The notes: a model not told the origin generated them from the letters alone. DNA of 64,000 nt from Sphingobacterium thalpophilum (GCF_038396785.1 NZ_CP151087.1:62001-126000); one strand, 5' to 3'; positions 53,007-64,000 are shown, counted from the stretch's first letter. Numbers and translations are program-made.

Positions 53007-54074
53007 ATGCATCACCATATCGAGCTACATGAGCTTATTTTGGCGATTGTTATCGTATTGATTTTAGTACTATTGCTGATTATCACGGTACTGGGATACA
53101 GCTTCTATAGCTATAGAATCCTTCATAATAGGCAATCGTGGCGACAGATCATCGAGTACAAAATTATGGAGACTATTGTCGGTGGCGATGAGAATGGCGA
53201 TCGAGACCTGCAGTTTGCAGAGTATTTGAAAGAACCTTCTTTTCGAGCTCTTTTTTTGGATGTATTAGTTGATTCTGATAGAAAATTTTCTGGTGGGGCT
53301 AAACAATCGATCAATAGGTTGTTTCATGATTTTAAATTGGAGGATGAAGCTTGGCGAAAGCTTCGCCATAGAAAAGCTTATTTGGTTGCCGGTGGGGTTC
53401 AAGAGCTTGCTGCGATGAATGTCGAATCAGCAATCCCCGAGATAACAGCCAAGCTTAATGATTCCCGCACTGCGGTATATCAAGAAGCACAATATGCAAT
53501 CGTAACTTTTAAAGGGTATGAGGGGCTTGGTTTTTTGGATCATTTCGATCGTCCCTTATCAGACTGGCAACAATTACGTTTATTGTTTTCTATTCATGAA
53601 ATACCGGAACTTTCAGAGTTACACGTTGATACCTGGCTTAAGAGTTCAAATGATTCTGTTGTCATATTTACGTTGCGCTTAATCCGAAAATTTAGATTGA
53701 TGACTTTTTATACGGAAGTTTTTAACCTATTGGATCATCCATCTACGAAGGTGCGTATACAAGCCATACGAACATTGCAGGCCATTGAGAACAGTGGGAC
53801 AATTCAGCAATTTATACAGAATTTTGATCTGCAACCCATCGAAGTCCAGATTGAAATCCTTAAAGCGATGAAAATTGCCAAAAGTAGAGAAAGTGAGCAT
53901 TTTCTAAAGGATCAACTTTGGAACCATAGCGAAGTGTCAATTAAAATTTCTGCTGCAGAAGTACTTGTTGTGCTGGGAGAAGAACATTATCTCCGCGAAA
54001 TTTCACAACGTGAAGATACATACGACGAACTTACACAAATTATTAAACACGCATTGCAAGAGAAAAAATGTTAG
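53007..54074 (+). CDS. Membrane-anchored HEAT-repeat protein
   Basis: A 355-residue protein with one N-terminal transmembrane helix (about 9-32) and a cytoplasmic alpha-solenoid of HEAT-like repeats (about 75-350), for example IPEITAKLNDSRTAVYQEAQ and HPSTKVRIQAIRTLQAIE. HEAT solenoids are scaffolds. Its last 7 bases overlap the glycosyltransferase-sulfatase gene, implying tight coupling, and it follows the receiver gene by 9 bases. I infer that it links the receiver signal to the synthase at the inner membrane. Confidence 0.85.
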   Translation: MHHHIELHELILAIVIVLILVLLLIITVLGYSFYSYRILHNRQSWRQIIEYKIMETIVGGDENGDRDLQFAEYLKEPSFRALFLDVLVDSDRKFSGGAKQSINRLFHDFKLEDEAWRKLRHRKAYLVAGGVQELAAMNVESAIPEITAKLNDSRTAVYQEAQYAIVTFKGYEGLGFLDHFDRPLSDWQQLRLLFSIHEIPELSELHVDTWLKSSNDSVVIFTLRLIRKFRLMTFYTEVFNLLDHPSTKVRIQAIRTLQAIENSGTIQQFIQNFDLQPIEVQIEILKAMKIAKSRESEHFLKDQLWNHSEVSIKISAAEVLVVLGEEHYLREISQREDTYDELTQIIKHALQEKKC

Positions 54075-57000
54075 AGTTTTCCCATATCGTATACGAAATT
54101 ATAGTTTGGTTATTTTTGCTTTATTCGGCAGCAGTATTCATTATCTATACGTGGATAGGGCTATACGCTTATGGAGCGGTGTTTCGTTACAAACACAATA
54201 ATACGTTTACGGATTATAGTATTATTGCGACCAACCCCAACGCGCCTACATTCAGTCTGATTGCTCCAGCCTACAACGAGGGGATGACCATCGTTGAAAA
54301 TGTACGTTCTTTATTGTCGCTATATTATCATAATCTGGAAATTATCATCGTCAATGATGGTAGTAAAGACGACTCAATTTTGAAATTGATCGCCTCTTAT
54401 GAACTTGAACCAACGTCTTTTTTTGTTCAGGGAAATATTGAGACCAAGGATATAAGGGGAATCTATAAGAGCAAAAATCCAGCATTTAAGAAGCTGACTG
54501 TTGTTGACAAGGAAAATGGCGGTAAGGCTGATGCGCTCAACGTCGGCGTTAATATTTCTTCTGGAGATTATATCGTCTGTATTGATGTAGATTGTATTTT
54601 GGAACAGGATGCTATTCTAAAATTAGCAAAGCCATTTTTGGAACAGACCGACAAACGCGTTATAGCCTGCGGCGGAGTTATACGTTTGGCCAATAACTGT
54701 AATGTCGTGAATGGTTCTGTCGTGGACGTTAATCTTCCAAAATCACGGTTGGGGCGTACGCAGGCCTTAGAGTACATCCGTGCTTTTATTTTAGGTCGAA
54801 TGGCTTGGTCAAGGGCTTCGGGTTTAATTCTTATTTCCGGGGCATTTGGCGCTTTTGACCGGGAGATCGTATTGGCTTGTGGGGGGTATGACCGAAATAC
54901 GGTAGGAGAAGATATGGAGCTTGTTGTTCGTATGCGCCGTTATATGGAGGAGCAAAAGCAAGCCTACGAGGTGGTCAACATTCCTGATCCATTGTGCTGG
55001 ACCGAAGTACCCGAGTCAAAAGAAGTATTACGTAAACAGCGTAATCGTTGGATGCGGGGCACAATGGAGACCTTATGGAAACATCGGAAGCTCATGTTCA
55101 ATCCGAAATATGGCCGTTTTGGTATGGTCAGTATGCCTTATTGGTTTTTCTTTGAATTCCTGGGGCCCATTGTCGAATTTACCGGCTATATAGTTTTTAT
55201 AATCTTCTTTATTCTGGGCATCATCAACTGGCCATTTTTCTTTGCGCTATTTGCATTGGTGATTGCTTCCGGAATTTTATATTCGATCTATGCAATCTTG
55301 GTTGATCTTGTTAGCCATCAGGTTTATTCTAAGAAAAGAGATCTCTCCACGCTAATTACTACGGCGATATTAGAACCTTTATACTTTCATCCCATTGTTG
55401 TTAAAGCTGGAGTACAGGGGGTTGTTGATTATTTTCGGAAGCAGCATGGCTGGGGAGAAATGACGCGACAAGGCTTTCAACAAAAAGATGCGAATGAGTC
55501 GGTTTGGAAATACCTCGGTCAGCGATTAAATCTGTCGTTACAGAGCTTAGGGCCTGTTATGTTGGTGGTCTTTGCGCTGTATATGTTATCCGTTGGAGTA
55601 GAATGGTGGTGGTACGGTCGTCGATTTGTTCAGCTTTCGGAGTCACATGCCGGGAAGTACCTGTTTTTGGATAACACCCTGTTCATCTTTCAAGCCTTGG
55701 CCTGTTTGGGAATCGGCTATTTATTGCTTCAGTTCATAAGCAGTTTTTGGACGAGACTTCTTATGGTCATATCGTTCTCGTTTATTGTCGTTATGCAATT
55801 CATCTTGTTTCTGTATTTTGGCGAATCCAGAAATTTGCTTGGAGCTGATATGTTCTATTATAGTTCGGAAGAGATGAAGCAAATTTTGGAGGCTAGCGGT
55901 ATGTTGAGTTTTACCAATATTGCTTTACTTTTATTATTGATCGTAATTTCTTGGGTTCCCCTTTGGATTGCCAATAAACAGACATTCAAAAAGCCCTATG
56001 CTAGTATTGCACTGTTATCTTTGGGGATCATATCGTTTTTCATCTCCTCGGCTTCGCTTTTGGGAGGTCGCGCCGAAAAAGATGAATTCGTAGCCAATGC
56101 AAGCCGGAGTAAATGGCGTTATTTTTTCGACTCCAATTTATCCAATTACGTGGATGAACACCCGGGGATGCTCGCGATGTTCAGTAAAGACGGCGATGAT
56201 GCAAAAGTATTAGATACTAAATTTCCTTTTTTGAAAAAAGAGGACACGAAAGATTTCCTGGGGACATACATGCAAAAAACAGCGAAAGTACCCAATTTGG
56301 TCATTCTTGTTATCGAGGGTTTAGGACATGCCTATAGTGCTGAAAATGGTTATATTGGCAACTTTACACCTTTTATAGGTACATTGAAGCAACAGTCTTT
56401 GTATTGGGATAATAATATGAGTTCCTCAGGTCGGACATTTTCCGTTTTACCGACCATAACAGGTTCGTTGCCTTTTGCGACACATGGATTCCTGGAACAA
56501 GACACCTTGCCAGACAACTTCAATCTCTTTAATATTCTGAAGAGCAATGGATTCAATACTGGATTTTTCTATGGTGGTCATTCTAATTTTGATTTCATGA
56601 AAAAGTTCATGGATTATAATAAAATAGATATGCTCATGGACCAAGCGGCATTTGGACCTCCCTATAAAAAATTGCCCGAAAAGGGTGGGGAGAGCTGGGG
56701 ATATGAAGATCAAGCTGTCTTTAGCAAACTTCTTGAAGTGCAGAAAGTACAGGAACACCCTTATTTCCATGTGCTTTTAACGCTATCAACCCATAATCCG
56801 TTTTTGATCAATAATGCGGCTCATTATGAGCAATTGTGTGATCAACGTATAGCAACATTGAACCTTACACCGGAACAAAAAAAGTGGGCTTTGGAAAACC
56901 GTACCCAACTTGTTTCGGTACTGAATTTGGATGATGCGATGGAGCAGTTCTTTAAAGAATATAAAAAGAGACCAGATTTTGCAAATACTATTTTTGTCAT

Positions 57001-57490
57001 AACTGGAGACCACGCGATGCCTGAGATACCCTTACAAAGCAAAATCGATCGTTATCATGTTCCCTTGTTGATTTATTCACCACTTTTAAAAGAGCCAAAG
57101 ACTTTTCATAATTTTGTTAGCCATTTTGATGTCGCGCCTTCTATATTGGCCTACTATCGCGAGAATTTTGGGCTTAAAACGCCTACCCAGGTTACATGGA
57201 TCGGTCAGGGGCTCGATAAGGGTGCATCGGCACAGGGTGATGGTATAGCCATGATGCAGAGTAAAAATCAATTGAATGATTTTGTGAAAGGCAGTTACCA
57301 TCTTTCCGATGGACAACTGTATAAACTGGATGGTGTGCTCAATGAAGATGCCGCCGCGGATAATGCGAAAGAAGAATTGTCCAAGCGCTTTGAATTATTT
57401 AAGCGCAAGAACAAACTTTTTTATACGCAAAAGCGACTTCTTCCGGATAGTGTTTATACAAATTACTTTAGTCGAACAAAGAAGAACTAG
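54068..57490 (+). CDS. GT2 processive glycosyltransferase fused to LtaS/sulfatase-like domain
   Basis: This is an 1140-residue fusion. After one N-terminal transmembrane helix, residues about 55-330 are a GT2 domain with APAYNEG, VNDGSKDDS, IDVDC (near 172), GEDMEL (near 280) and RNRWMRG (near 323), the D,D,D,QxxRW pattern of PgaC/hyaluronan-type synthases. Helices fill about 355-430 and 490-680. Residues about 740-1090 form a periplasmic alkaline-phosphatase-fold domain with LVILVIEGLGH, a candidate nucleophile Thr in SSGRTFSVLP (near 790), TGDHAMPE and HVPLLIYSP, like lipoteichoic acid synthases and sulfatases. I infer synthesis of a membrane-extruded polysaccharide and its modification with a phospho-alcohol group. 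The stop codon shares a CTAG with the convergent gene. Confidence 0.93.
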   Translation: MLEFSHIVYEIIVWLFLLYSAAVFIIYTWIGLYAYGAVFRYKHNNTFTDYSIIATNPNAPTFSLIAPAYNEGMTIVENVRSLLSLYYHNLEIIIVNDGSKDDSILKLIASYELEPTSFFVQGNIETKDIRGIYKSKNPAFKKLTVVDKENGGKADALNVGVNISSGDYIVCIDVDCILEQDAILKLAKPFLEQTDKRVIACGGVIRLANNCNVVNGSVVDVNLPKSRLGRTQALEYIRAFILGRMAWSRASGLILISGAFGAFDREIVLACGGYDRNTVGEDMELVVRMRRYMEEQKQAYEVVNIPDPLCWTEVPESKEVLRKQRNRWMRGTMETLWKHRKLMFNPKYGRFGMVSMPYWFFFEFLGPIVEFTGYIVFIIFFILGIINWPFFFALFALVIASGILYSIYAILVDLVSHQVYSKKRDLSTLITTAILEPLYFHPIVVKAGVQGVVDYFRKQHGWGEMTRQGFQQKDANESVWKYLGQRLNLSLQSLGPVMLVVFALYMLSVGVEWWWYGRRFVQLSESHAGKYLFLDNTLFIFQALACLGIGYLLLQFISSFWTRLLMVISFSFIVVMQFILFLYFGESRNLLGADMFYYSSEEMKQILEASGMLSFTNIALLLLLIVISWVPLWIANKQTFKKPYASIALLSLGIISFFISSASLLGGRAEKDEFVANASRSKWRYFFDSNLSNYVDEHPGMLAMFSKDGDDAKVLDTKFPFLKKEDTKDFLGTYMQKTAKVPNLVILVIEGLGHAYSAENGYIGNFTPFIGTLKQQSLYWDNNMSSSGRTFSVLPTITGSLPFATHGFLEQDTLPDNFNLFNILKSNGFNTGFFYGGHSNFDFMKKFMDYNKIDMLMDQAAFGPPYKKLPEKGGESWGYEDQAVFSKLLEVQKVQEHPYFHVLLTLSTHNPFLINNAAHYEQLCDQRIATLNLTPEQKKWALENRTQLVSVLNLDDAMEQFFKEYKKRPDFANTIFVITGDHAMPEIPLQSKIDRYHVPLLIYSPLLKEPKTFHNFVSHFDVAPSILAYYRENFGLKTPTQVTWIGQGLDKGASAQGDGIAMMQSKNQLNDFVKGSYHLSDGQLYKLDGVLNEDAAADNAKEELSKRFELFKRKNKLFYTQKRLLPDSVYTNYFSRTKKN

Positions 57491-58749
57491 AATTTTCGAA
57501 TATAACCAAGGATGATGTCCAATTGATTTCCTCTTTCTTTTGGCCTGAATTCTTGGTTATAATAGGTGCCCGAAATTGAAAATAGGTTACTTTGCTTAAC
57601 GGAGAAATTATACTCGGCACCTACTTTGAATGTTTTTAATTTATAGGAAGCGTTGTCCAATAGATTATTTCGGTTTTCCTCGGGGCTCAGACCCGTTCCG
57701 GCACTAAATCCGAAGTAATCATTTGCTCCTTTTGTATAATAGCGGACTGTTCCGGTATAGGATTGGGAAATATTCTTTTCGCCCGGTGTAAGGTAAGTCC
57801 TCAGATTGAACCAAAAGTTTTGGTAATATTTTCCGACTGAAGCCGTGTACATCCAGATGTTGTCACTAAAATAAAGCTGACGATATCCGATTTCCCCCTC
57901 AAAGCTGTTCGGAAGATTGGCATAGACAGAAACACCAGTTCTATATTTCGCAAAAATGCCCACATTATTGGAGTATCCAGCACCGACATATAGGTAGAAT
58001 ATCTTTGAAAGCCGCGGATAAGCCTCCATCTCAAATTGGACGCCATTTTCTGCAAATTTATTCGCATAGTTCGTTCTGAAAATAACGGATCCTATTGGTG
58101 TTGCCCGTTTATAACTTAATCCAACAATGTGCCAATTATGATCAAACTGTTTGTCAAAGTAGACAAAATTGTACGTTAGACCGATTGCATTTTTAGCCGT
58201 ATATTCTTCAATATTTTTTGCCAGCGCTCTTGCTTCCGTATTTTTAGGATTTATTGCCAATAAACTATTAATTGCCTTTTCGGCAGCCTCATAATGATCA
58301 TTGCCATAACTTATTTTGCCTTTTAACAGCAGTAGATCCTGAGACTGCGGATGTATACTAAGCCCTTTGTCCGTAATTGCAATAGCTTTGTCGGTCTGAT
58401 CATTCCAGTATTCCAATGAGGCGTAGGCCAAAAAGAAATCTTCATCACTTGTATTCTTTTTATCCAGTTCTGTAAAGATGGTTCGTGCCGAATCAATCTT
58501 ATCCGACCAGGTATAAAGGCGTCCGAGAAAAATGCTAATATCTGTGTAATCTGGTGCTTGAAGTAGGGCCTGTTTAGATAATTGAATGGCTTGCGGATAA
58601 TCTTTTGAATCAAAAGCTACCTTTCGTGCTTTTACAAAGAGATCATCAGCGGTGAGTTTCGTCTCTTGCGCGATAGAAAATAAGGGTAATAAAGAGAGGG
58701 AGAGTAATGGATAAATTACTTTTTTCATTCCAGATCGTAAATTTGACAT
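57487..58749 (-). CDS. YaiO family TPR plus beta-barrel outer membrane protein
   Basis: A 420-residue protein with a signal peptide (cleavage near FSIAQ), TPR-like repeats at about 35-175 (YPQAIQLSKQALLQAPDY, TDKAIAITDKGLSIHPQSQ) and a beta-barrel at about 190-420 (YaiO type). TPR plus barrel recalls PgaA and AlgK/AlgE, which export polysaccharides. It converges on the GT2 fusion gene, sharing a 4-base overlap and no terminator. ATG 58728 (MKKVIYPLL) is a good alternative start. Export of the polymer made next door is inferred from location. Confidence 0.87.
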   Translation of the reverse strand: MSNLRSGMKKVIYPLLSLSLLPLFSIAQETKLTADDLFVKARKVAFDSKDYPQAIQLSKQALLQAPDYTDISIFLGRLYTWSDKIDSARTIFTELDKKNTSDEDFFLAYASLEYWNDQTDKAIAITDKGLSIHPQSQDLLLLKGKISYGNDHYEAAEKAINSLLAINPKNTEARALAKNIEEYTAKNAIGLTYNFVYFDKQFDHNWHIVGLSYKRATPIGSVIFRTNYANKFAENGVQFEMEAYPRLSKIFYLYVGAGYSNNVGIFAKYRTGVSVYANLPNSFEGEIGYRQLYFSDNIWMYTASVGKYYQNFWFNLRTYLTPGEKNISQSYTGTVRYYTKGANDYFGFSAGTGLSPEENRNNLLDNASYKLKTFKVGAEYNFSVKQSNLFSISGTYYNQEFRPKERGNQLDIILGYIRKF

Positions 58750-58874
58750 TTAAGCTTGCTAATATATAAACTAAAATTAGGAAATTTTGTTTGTCACTAG
58801 TTGTTTTAAAATAAATTTTTGAGCTCTTTTAAAGCGTTCGATCTCATTTTGTGGGACGTCTTTCGAAATCATCC

Positions 58875-59585
58875 TTAGAATAGGAGTTTCGAAAAACGCC
58901 AATGAAATGTGTCAACAACCGTTAACTGGTTGCTATCTACGGGTAATCCGGTTACTATTTTAAGTACCTGCATCGCCATCATGCTGCCGATAATACCGGG
59001 CAAGGGGCCCAGCACACCATTTTTATCGCAATTTGGAACCTGCTCCGGATCGGGGGGCGTTGGAAAGATATCCAATAGGTTTTTACTACCCTGATAGTTA
59101 AAGACAGCCAGCTGCCCTTCAAAACCATAGATGCTGCCGTATACCAAAGGTTTATCGAGTTGTAGGCAGGTCTGATTAAGCAGGTATCGCGTCGTAAAGT
59201 TATCACAGCAATCGACAATAATATGATAGGGAGCGAGCATTGCTAGCGCGTTGTCAGCATCTATTTTTACCTGAATGGGTTCAAAATCAATTGTGCTATT
59301 GTGCTGTCGTATATAGGCTGCGGCACTTTCTGTTTTTGCTTGGTTTATATTATTTTCGGAATGAATGATCTGTCTATTAAGATTGTGGATTTCAACCCGG
59401 TCAAAATCAACCAACCCAAGTTTGCCTATACCGGCCGCGGCTAAATATTGAACGACAGGGCTCCCGAGTCCGCCTGCACCGACGACCAATACCTTGGCAT
59501 CCATAATCTTCCGTTGTCCGGCAACGCCAATCTCTTCGATAAAAATCTGTCTGCTATAGCGATCAAAAATGTTATCTTTTTTCAT
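58875..59585 (-). CDS. thiF: ThiF-family adenylyltransferase (thiazole sulfur transfer)
   Basis: A 236-residue E1-like enzyme that should adenylate the ThiS C-terminus. Adenylation motifs are present: VVGAGGLGSPVVQYLAAAG, DFDRVEIHNLNRQ and VDCCDNFTTRY. A Cys in VPNCDKNGVLGPLPG aligns with the ThiF Cys184 region of E. coli, but the zinc-binding cysteine pairs, including a C-terminal CPVC-type motif, are missing because the protein ends at WRFSKLLF. The ATG at 59585 is preferred; an upstream TTG overlaps thiH. It is the last gene seen in the thiamine operon. Confidence 0.9.
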   Translation of the reverse strand: MKKDNIFDRYSRQIFIEEIGVAGQRKIMDAKVLVVGAGGLGSPVVQYLAAAGIGKLGLVDFDRVEIHNLNRQIIHSENNINQAKTESAAAYIRQHNSTIDFEPIQVKIDADNALAMLAPYHIIVDCCDNFTTRYLLNQTCLQLDKPLVYGSIYGFEGQLAVFNYQGSKNLLDIFPTPPDPEQVPNCDKNGVLGPLPGIIGSMMAMQVLKIVTGLPVDSNQLTVVDTFHWRFSKLLF

Positions 59586-59589
59586 GTAT

Positions 59590-60714
59590 TTAACGTACAA
59601 TACCCGCGTAATTGCTTTCCCAGTCTTTCATCACTGGAGAATAGCCCATTTTTCGGATTTGATTTTTTATTGTTTCCATATCTCTTTCATCACTTACTTC
59701 AAATTGTTCCAAAGCTTGCAGATCGACAACATAGCCTCCAGGATTGGTTTTTGAAGCTGCACTCATGGTGGTTACGCCAATGGGTATGATATGATCCCTG
59801 AAGGTTTGGTTTTCTCTGGTTGAAATCGAGATTTCTAAATTTTCATTCCACAGACGATATGCACAGATCAACTGCAGCAGATCACGATCTGCCAAATGGA
59901 AATTTGGCTCAACAGAACCTGCGGCTGGTCGTAAGCGTGGAAAGGAAATGGAATAGCGTGTCTGCCAATATTGTTTTTGCAAATAGGCAATGTGTGCCGC
60001 GGTGAAAAAGCTGTCCACCCGCCAGTCCTCTAGCCCAAGTAATACCCCCAGACCGATTTTATGGATTCCGGCCCGGCCTATACGGTCAGGCGTATCTAAA
60101 CGATAGTCAAAATTGGACTTCTTTCCTTTCGGATGATATTGTTTGTAAACTTCTCGATGGTAGGTTTCCTGATAGACCAAAATTGCATAAACCCCTGCGG
60201 CTTGTAGTAGTCGGTATTCGGATTCTTCCAGGGGCTGTACCTCAATGGATATCTGTGAAAAATGAGGTTTTAAAAGCCGAATAGCGTTTAGGAAATAATT
60301 GATCTCGACAGTTTTGTTGGCTTCTCCGCTAACGAGTAAAATATGGTTGATTCCCATGGATTTAAGTGCCATCGCCTCCAGTAATAGTTCGGTGTTGCTG
60401 AGGGTTTTGCGTTTAATTTTATTGTCCATGCTAAAACCGCAATATGTACAGATATTTTGGCACTCATTGCTCAGGTAAAGAGGGGCATAGAGCTGTATGG
60501 TTTTACCGAAGCGACGTTGCGTGATTTGTTGTGTTTTTTGTGCCATTTGTTCCAGATACGGTGCTGCAGCCGGTGAGATGAGCGCCCTAAAGTCAGCGAG
60601 CGTTAAATGGTCTTTTTCTAACGCATGTTGTACATCCTGATTGGTAGCGTCATAAATCTGCGTGTGGACGTCATTCCAGGAGTATTCATCGAGTATCGTT
60701 TTGAAATCTGTCAT
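59590..60714 (-). CDS. thiH: 2-iminoacetate synthase
   Basis: A 374-residue radical SAM enzyme that splits tyrosine to make dehydroglycine for thiazole synthesis. The cluster motif is CQNICTYCGFSMDN (CxxxCxxC), and VEVQPLEESEYRLLQ and PRLRPAAGS are conserved in ThiH. Length equals that of E. coli ThiH (377). I take ATG 60714; the upstream TTG at 60732 overlaps thiG by 8 bases. It is flanked by thiG and thiF in the expected order. Confidence 0.95.
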   Translation of the reverse strand: MTDFKTILDEYSWNDVHTQIYDATNQDVQHALEKDHLTLADFRALISPAAAPYLEQMAQKTQQITQRRFGKTIQLYAPLYLSNECQNICTYCGFSMDNKIKRKTLSNTELLLEAMALKSMGINHILLVSGEANKTVEINYFLNAIRLLKPHFSQISIEVQPLEESEYRLLQAAGVYAILVYQETYHREVYKQYHPKGKKSNFDYRLDTPDRIGRAGIHKIGLGVLLGLEDWRVDSFFTAAHIAYLQKQYWQTRYSISFPRLRPAAGSVEPNFHLADRDLLQLICAYRLWNENLEISISTRENQTFRDHIIPIGVTTMSAASKTNPGGYVVDLQALEQFEVSDERDMETIKNQIRKMGYSPVMKDWESNYAGIVR

Positions 60715-60724
60715 AAGTGAATCA

Positions 60725-61495
60725 TCAATCAAATAAAAATGAAGTTAAGGGACTCGAACCGACTGCTTGTGATCCGATCTTTCCTAAACCGGCCTCATAA
60801 GCCTTTCGTCCAGCGATAACGGTCTCTTTGAATGCTTCGGCCATACGTATCGGATTATTTGAGACCGCAATTGCCGTATTGACCAAGACTGCATCCGCTC
60901 CGATTTCCATGGCTTTGGCAGCATCGGATGGAGCTCCGATCCCAGCATCTATAACCACAGGGACATTACTCTCCTCAATAATAATTTCGAGAAAGTCCAG
61001 TGTGCGAAGCCCTTTATTACTACCAATAGGAGCACCTAAAGGCATAACAACTGCTGTACCTGCATTTTCCAATCTTTTACAAAGTACTGGATCTGCGTGA
61101 ATATAGGGCATGACAACGAAACCCAGTTTGGCCAGCGATTCAGTTGCACGCAGGGTTTCAATAGGATCGGGCAGTAAATAACGGGGGTCGGGATGAATTT
61201 CCAGCTTTACCCAGTTGGTTTCCAATGCCTCCCGTGCAAGTTGGGCTGCGAGCACAGCTTCTTCAGCAGTTCGTGCTCCCGAAGTATTGGGAAGCAAATG
61301 GATTGCCGCCAGATCGAGCGCACTGATGAGACTGTCGTCTGCGTTGGTCTGGTCGATTCGTTTGAGGGCAACAGTGACCAATTGGGAGGCCGAAGCCACA
61401 ATGGCATCGCTCATTTCTGTGAGATTACCGAATTTGCCCGTACCCAGAAATAATCTGGATTCAAATACGCGATCGGCTATATGTAGGTTGCTCAT
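60725..61495 (-). CDS. thiG: Thiazole synthase
   Basis: A 256-residue TIM-barrel enzyme forming the thiazole phosphate from deoxyxylulose 5-phosphate, dehydroglycine and ThiS thiocarboxylate. Signatures are [55 protein letters not shown] and [23 protein letters not shown] (shown in part). Length is normal. It overlaps thiE by 4 bases (ATGA). Confidence 0.96.
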   Translation of the reverse strand: MSNLHIADRVFESRLFLGTGKFGNLTEMSDAIVASASQLVTVALKRIDQTNADDSLISALDLAAIHLLPNTSGARTAEEAVLAAQLAREALETNWVKLEIHPDPRYLLPDPIETLRATESLAKLGFVVMPYIHADPVLCKRLENAGTAVVMPLGAPIGSNKGLRTLDFLEIIIEESNVPVVIDAGIGAPSDAAKAMEIGADAVLVNTAIAVSNNPIRMAEAFKETVIAGRKAYEAGLGKIGSQAVGSSPLTSFLFD

Positions 61496-62069
61496 AATAA
61501 AATTTTATTGATGGATGAAACAATGTTTGGAGTCTTGGTTACGATTCCGGAGAGTGCTACACCGTAAACTCCAATTTCTAATAGCTGTTGGATATCTTCA
61601 AGTTGGCTTATACCGCCAATTGCGAATATTGGAATAGGGGGCAAGCCTGCTAGGCGGACTTGTTGGATGATGTTCTCATATCCTGCAATCCCCAATAGGG
61701 GACTTAGTTTTTGTTTTGTTGTGGTATAGTTGAATGGTCCGAGTCCGATATAGTCACAGTTTTCACTTATTCTACGTTTTACATCCGCAAAGCTATTGGC
61801 AGTACCGCCGATTATTTTTCCTGCACCCAATAGGTGCCGGGCAGCTGTGACGCTGCAGTCATCCAATCCCAAATGTACGCCATCAGCGTCTACCGCTGCT
61901 GCAAGTGAAGGATGGTCATTGATGATACAGCTGGCACCAAATTCGGAACAGGTTTGCTTGATCTGTTCTGCAAGCGTGTAGCGGCTCTTTTCATCGGCTT
62001 CCTTCCATCGGATCTGTATCCATTTGGCCCCCGCATCCAGCGCTTTCAGTATGTTATTTTTTTGTTCAG

Positions 62070-64000
<1,931 letters not shown>

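Overview
The window looks like chromosome of a Bacteroidota bacterium, most likely family Sphingobacteriaceae (Sphingobacterium or a close relative). This is inferred from gene content: a SusC/SusD pair, a long type III glutamine synthetase, several TonB-linked outer membrane proteins, a DUF5690 transporter and a YaiO-type porin. Promoters also fit the Bacteroidota pattern, with a -33 TTTG, a -7 TAnnTTTG and few Shine-Dalgarno sequences. There is no rRNA operon, CRISPR array, plasmid or phage module; the clearest mobile DNA is one tandem pair of insertion sequences.

Layout. Positions 1-470: a minus-strand SAM riboswitch leader with its promoter and a short leader ORF, feeding a gene that leaves the window. 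565-11509: a FUSC membrane protein, a TonB-dependent receptor, glnN, an S9 peptidase and a SIMPL protein. 11624-15065: tRNA-Leu, two head-to-tail copies of an ISL3-like insertion sequence, and two arrays of 11-bp repeats. 15215-19071: an aspartyl protease with a PDZ domain, then an rtcB-prfH RNA repair/ribosome rescue operon. 19343-24134: a SusC/SusD pair. 24568-33194: a fatty-acid/propionate block of prpB-prpC-prpD, a FadB-type dehydrogenase, an acyl-CoA dehydrogenase and a thiolase. 33318-39291: a small HMA-like protein, a LytS/LytTR two-component pair, a CPA2 antiporter, a DEAD-box helicase and a cold shock protein. 39855-43978: a Gfo/Idh oxidoreductase, an MhqD-like hydrolase, a GNAT and an MhqO-like dioxygenase, and a SnoaL-like lipoprotein. 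44115-48394: a GH16 gene broken by an in-frame amber codon, then an XRE-cupin regulator, a DUF5690 transporter and an FAD-dependent amine oxidase. 48716-58749: a signalling and envelope-polymer locus. 58875-64000: a minus-strand thiamine operon running thiC, a TenI-like gene, thiE, thiG, thiH, thiF.

How genes work together. The prp genes would consume propionyl-CoA made by the neighbouring beta-oxidation enzymes, and prpB and the thiolase gene share a promoter-proximal motif. The 48.7-58.7 kb locus joins a soluble hybrid kinase with a C-terminal HPt domain, a stand-alone receiver, a membrane HEAT-repeat protein and an 1140-residue protein fusing a processive GT2 glycosyltransferase to an LtaS/sulfatase-like domain. 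A TPR plus beta-barrel protein converges on it. I read this as a candidate machine for making, decorating and exporting an extracellular polymer under phosphorelay control, and it is the strongest candidate here for an undescribed system.

Other notable points are a catalytic Glu-to-Lys change in one of two otherwise identical transposases, a 42-bp perfect palindrome inside a thiamine gene, the 11-bp-period repeat arrays, a G9 tract in an oxidoreductase gene, a FadB-type protein with a degenerate hydratase site, and two orphan terminators that may end small RNAs.
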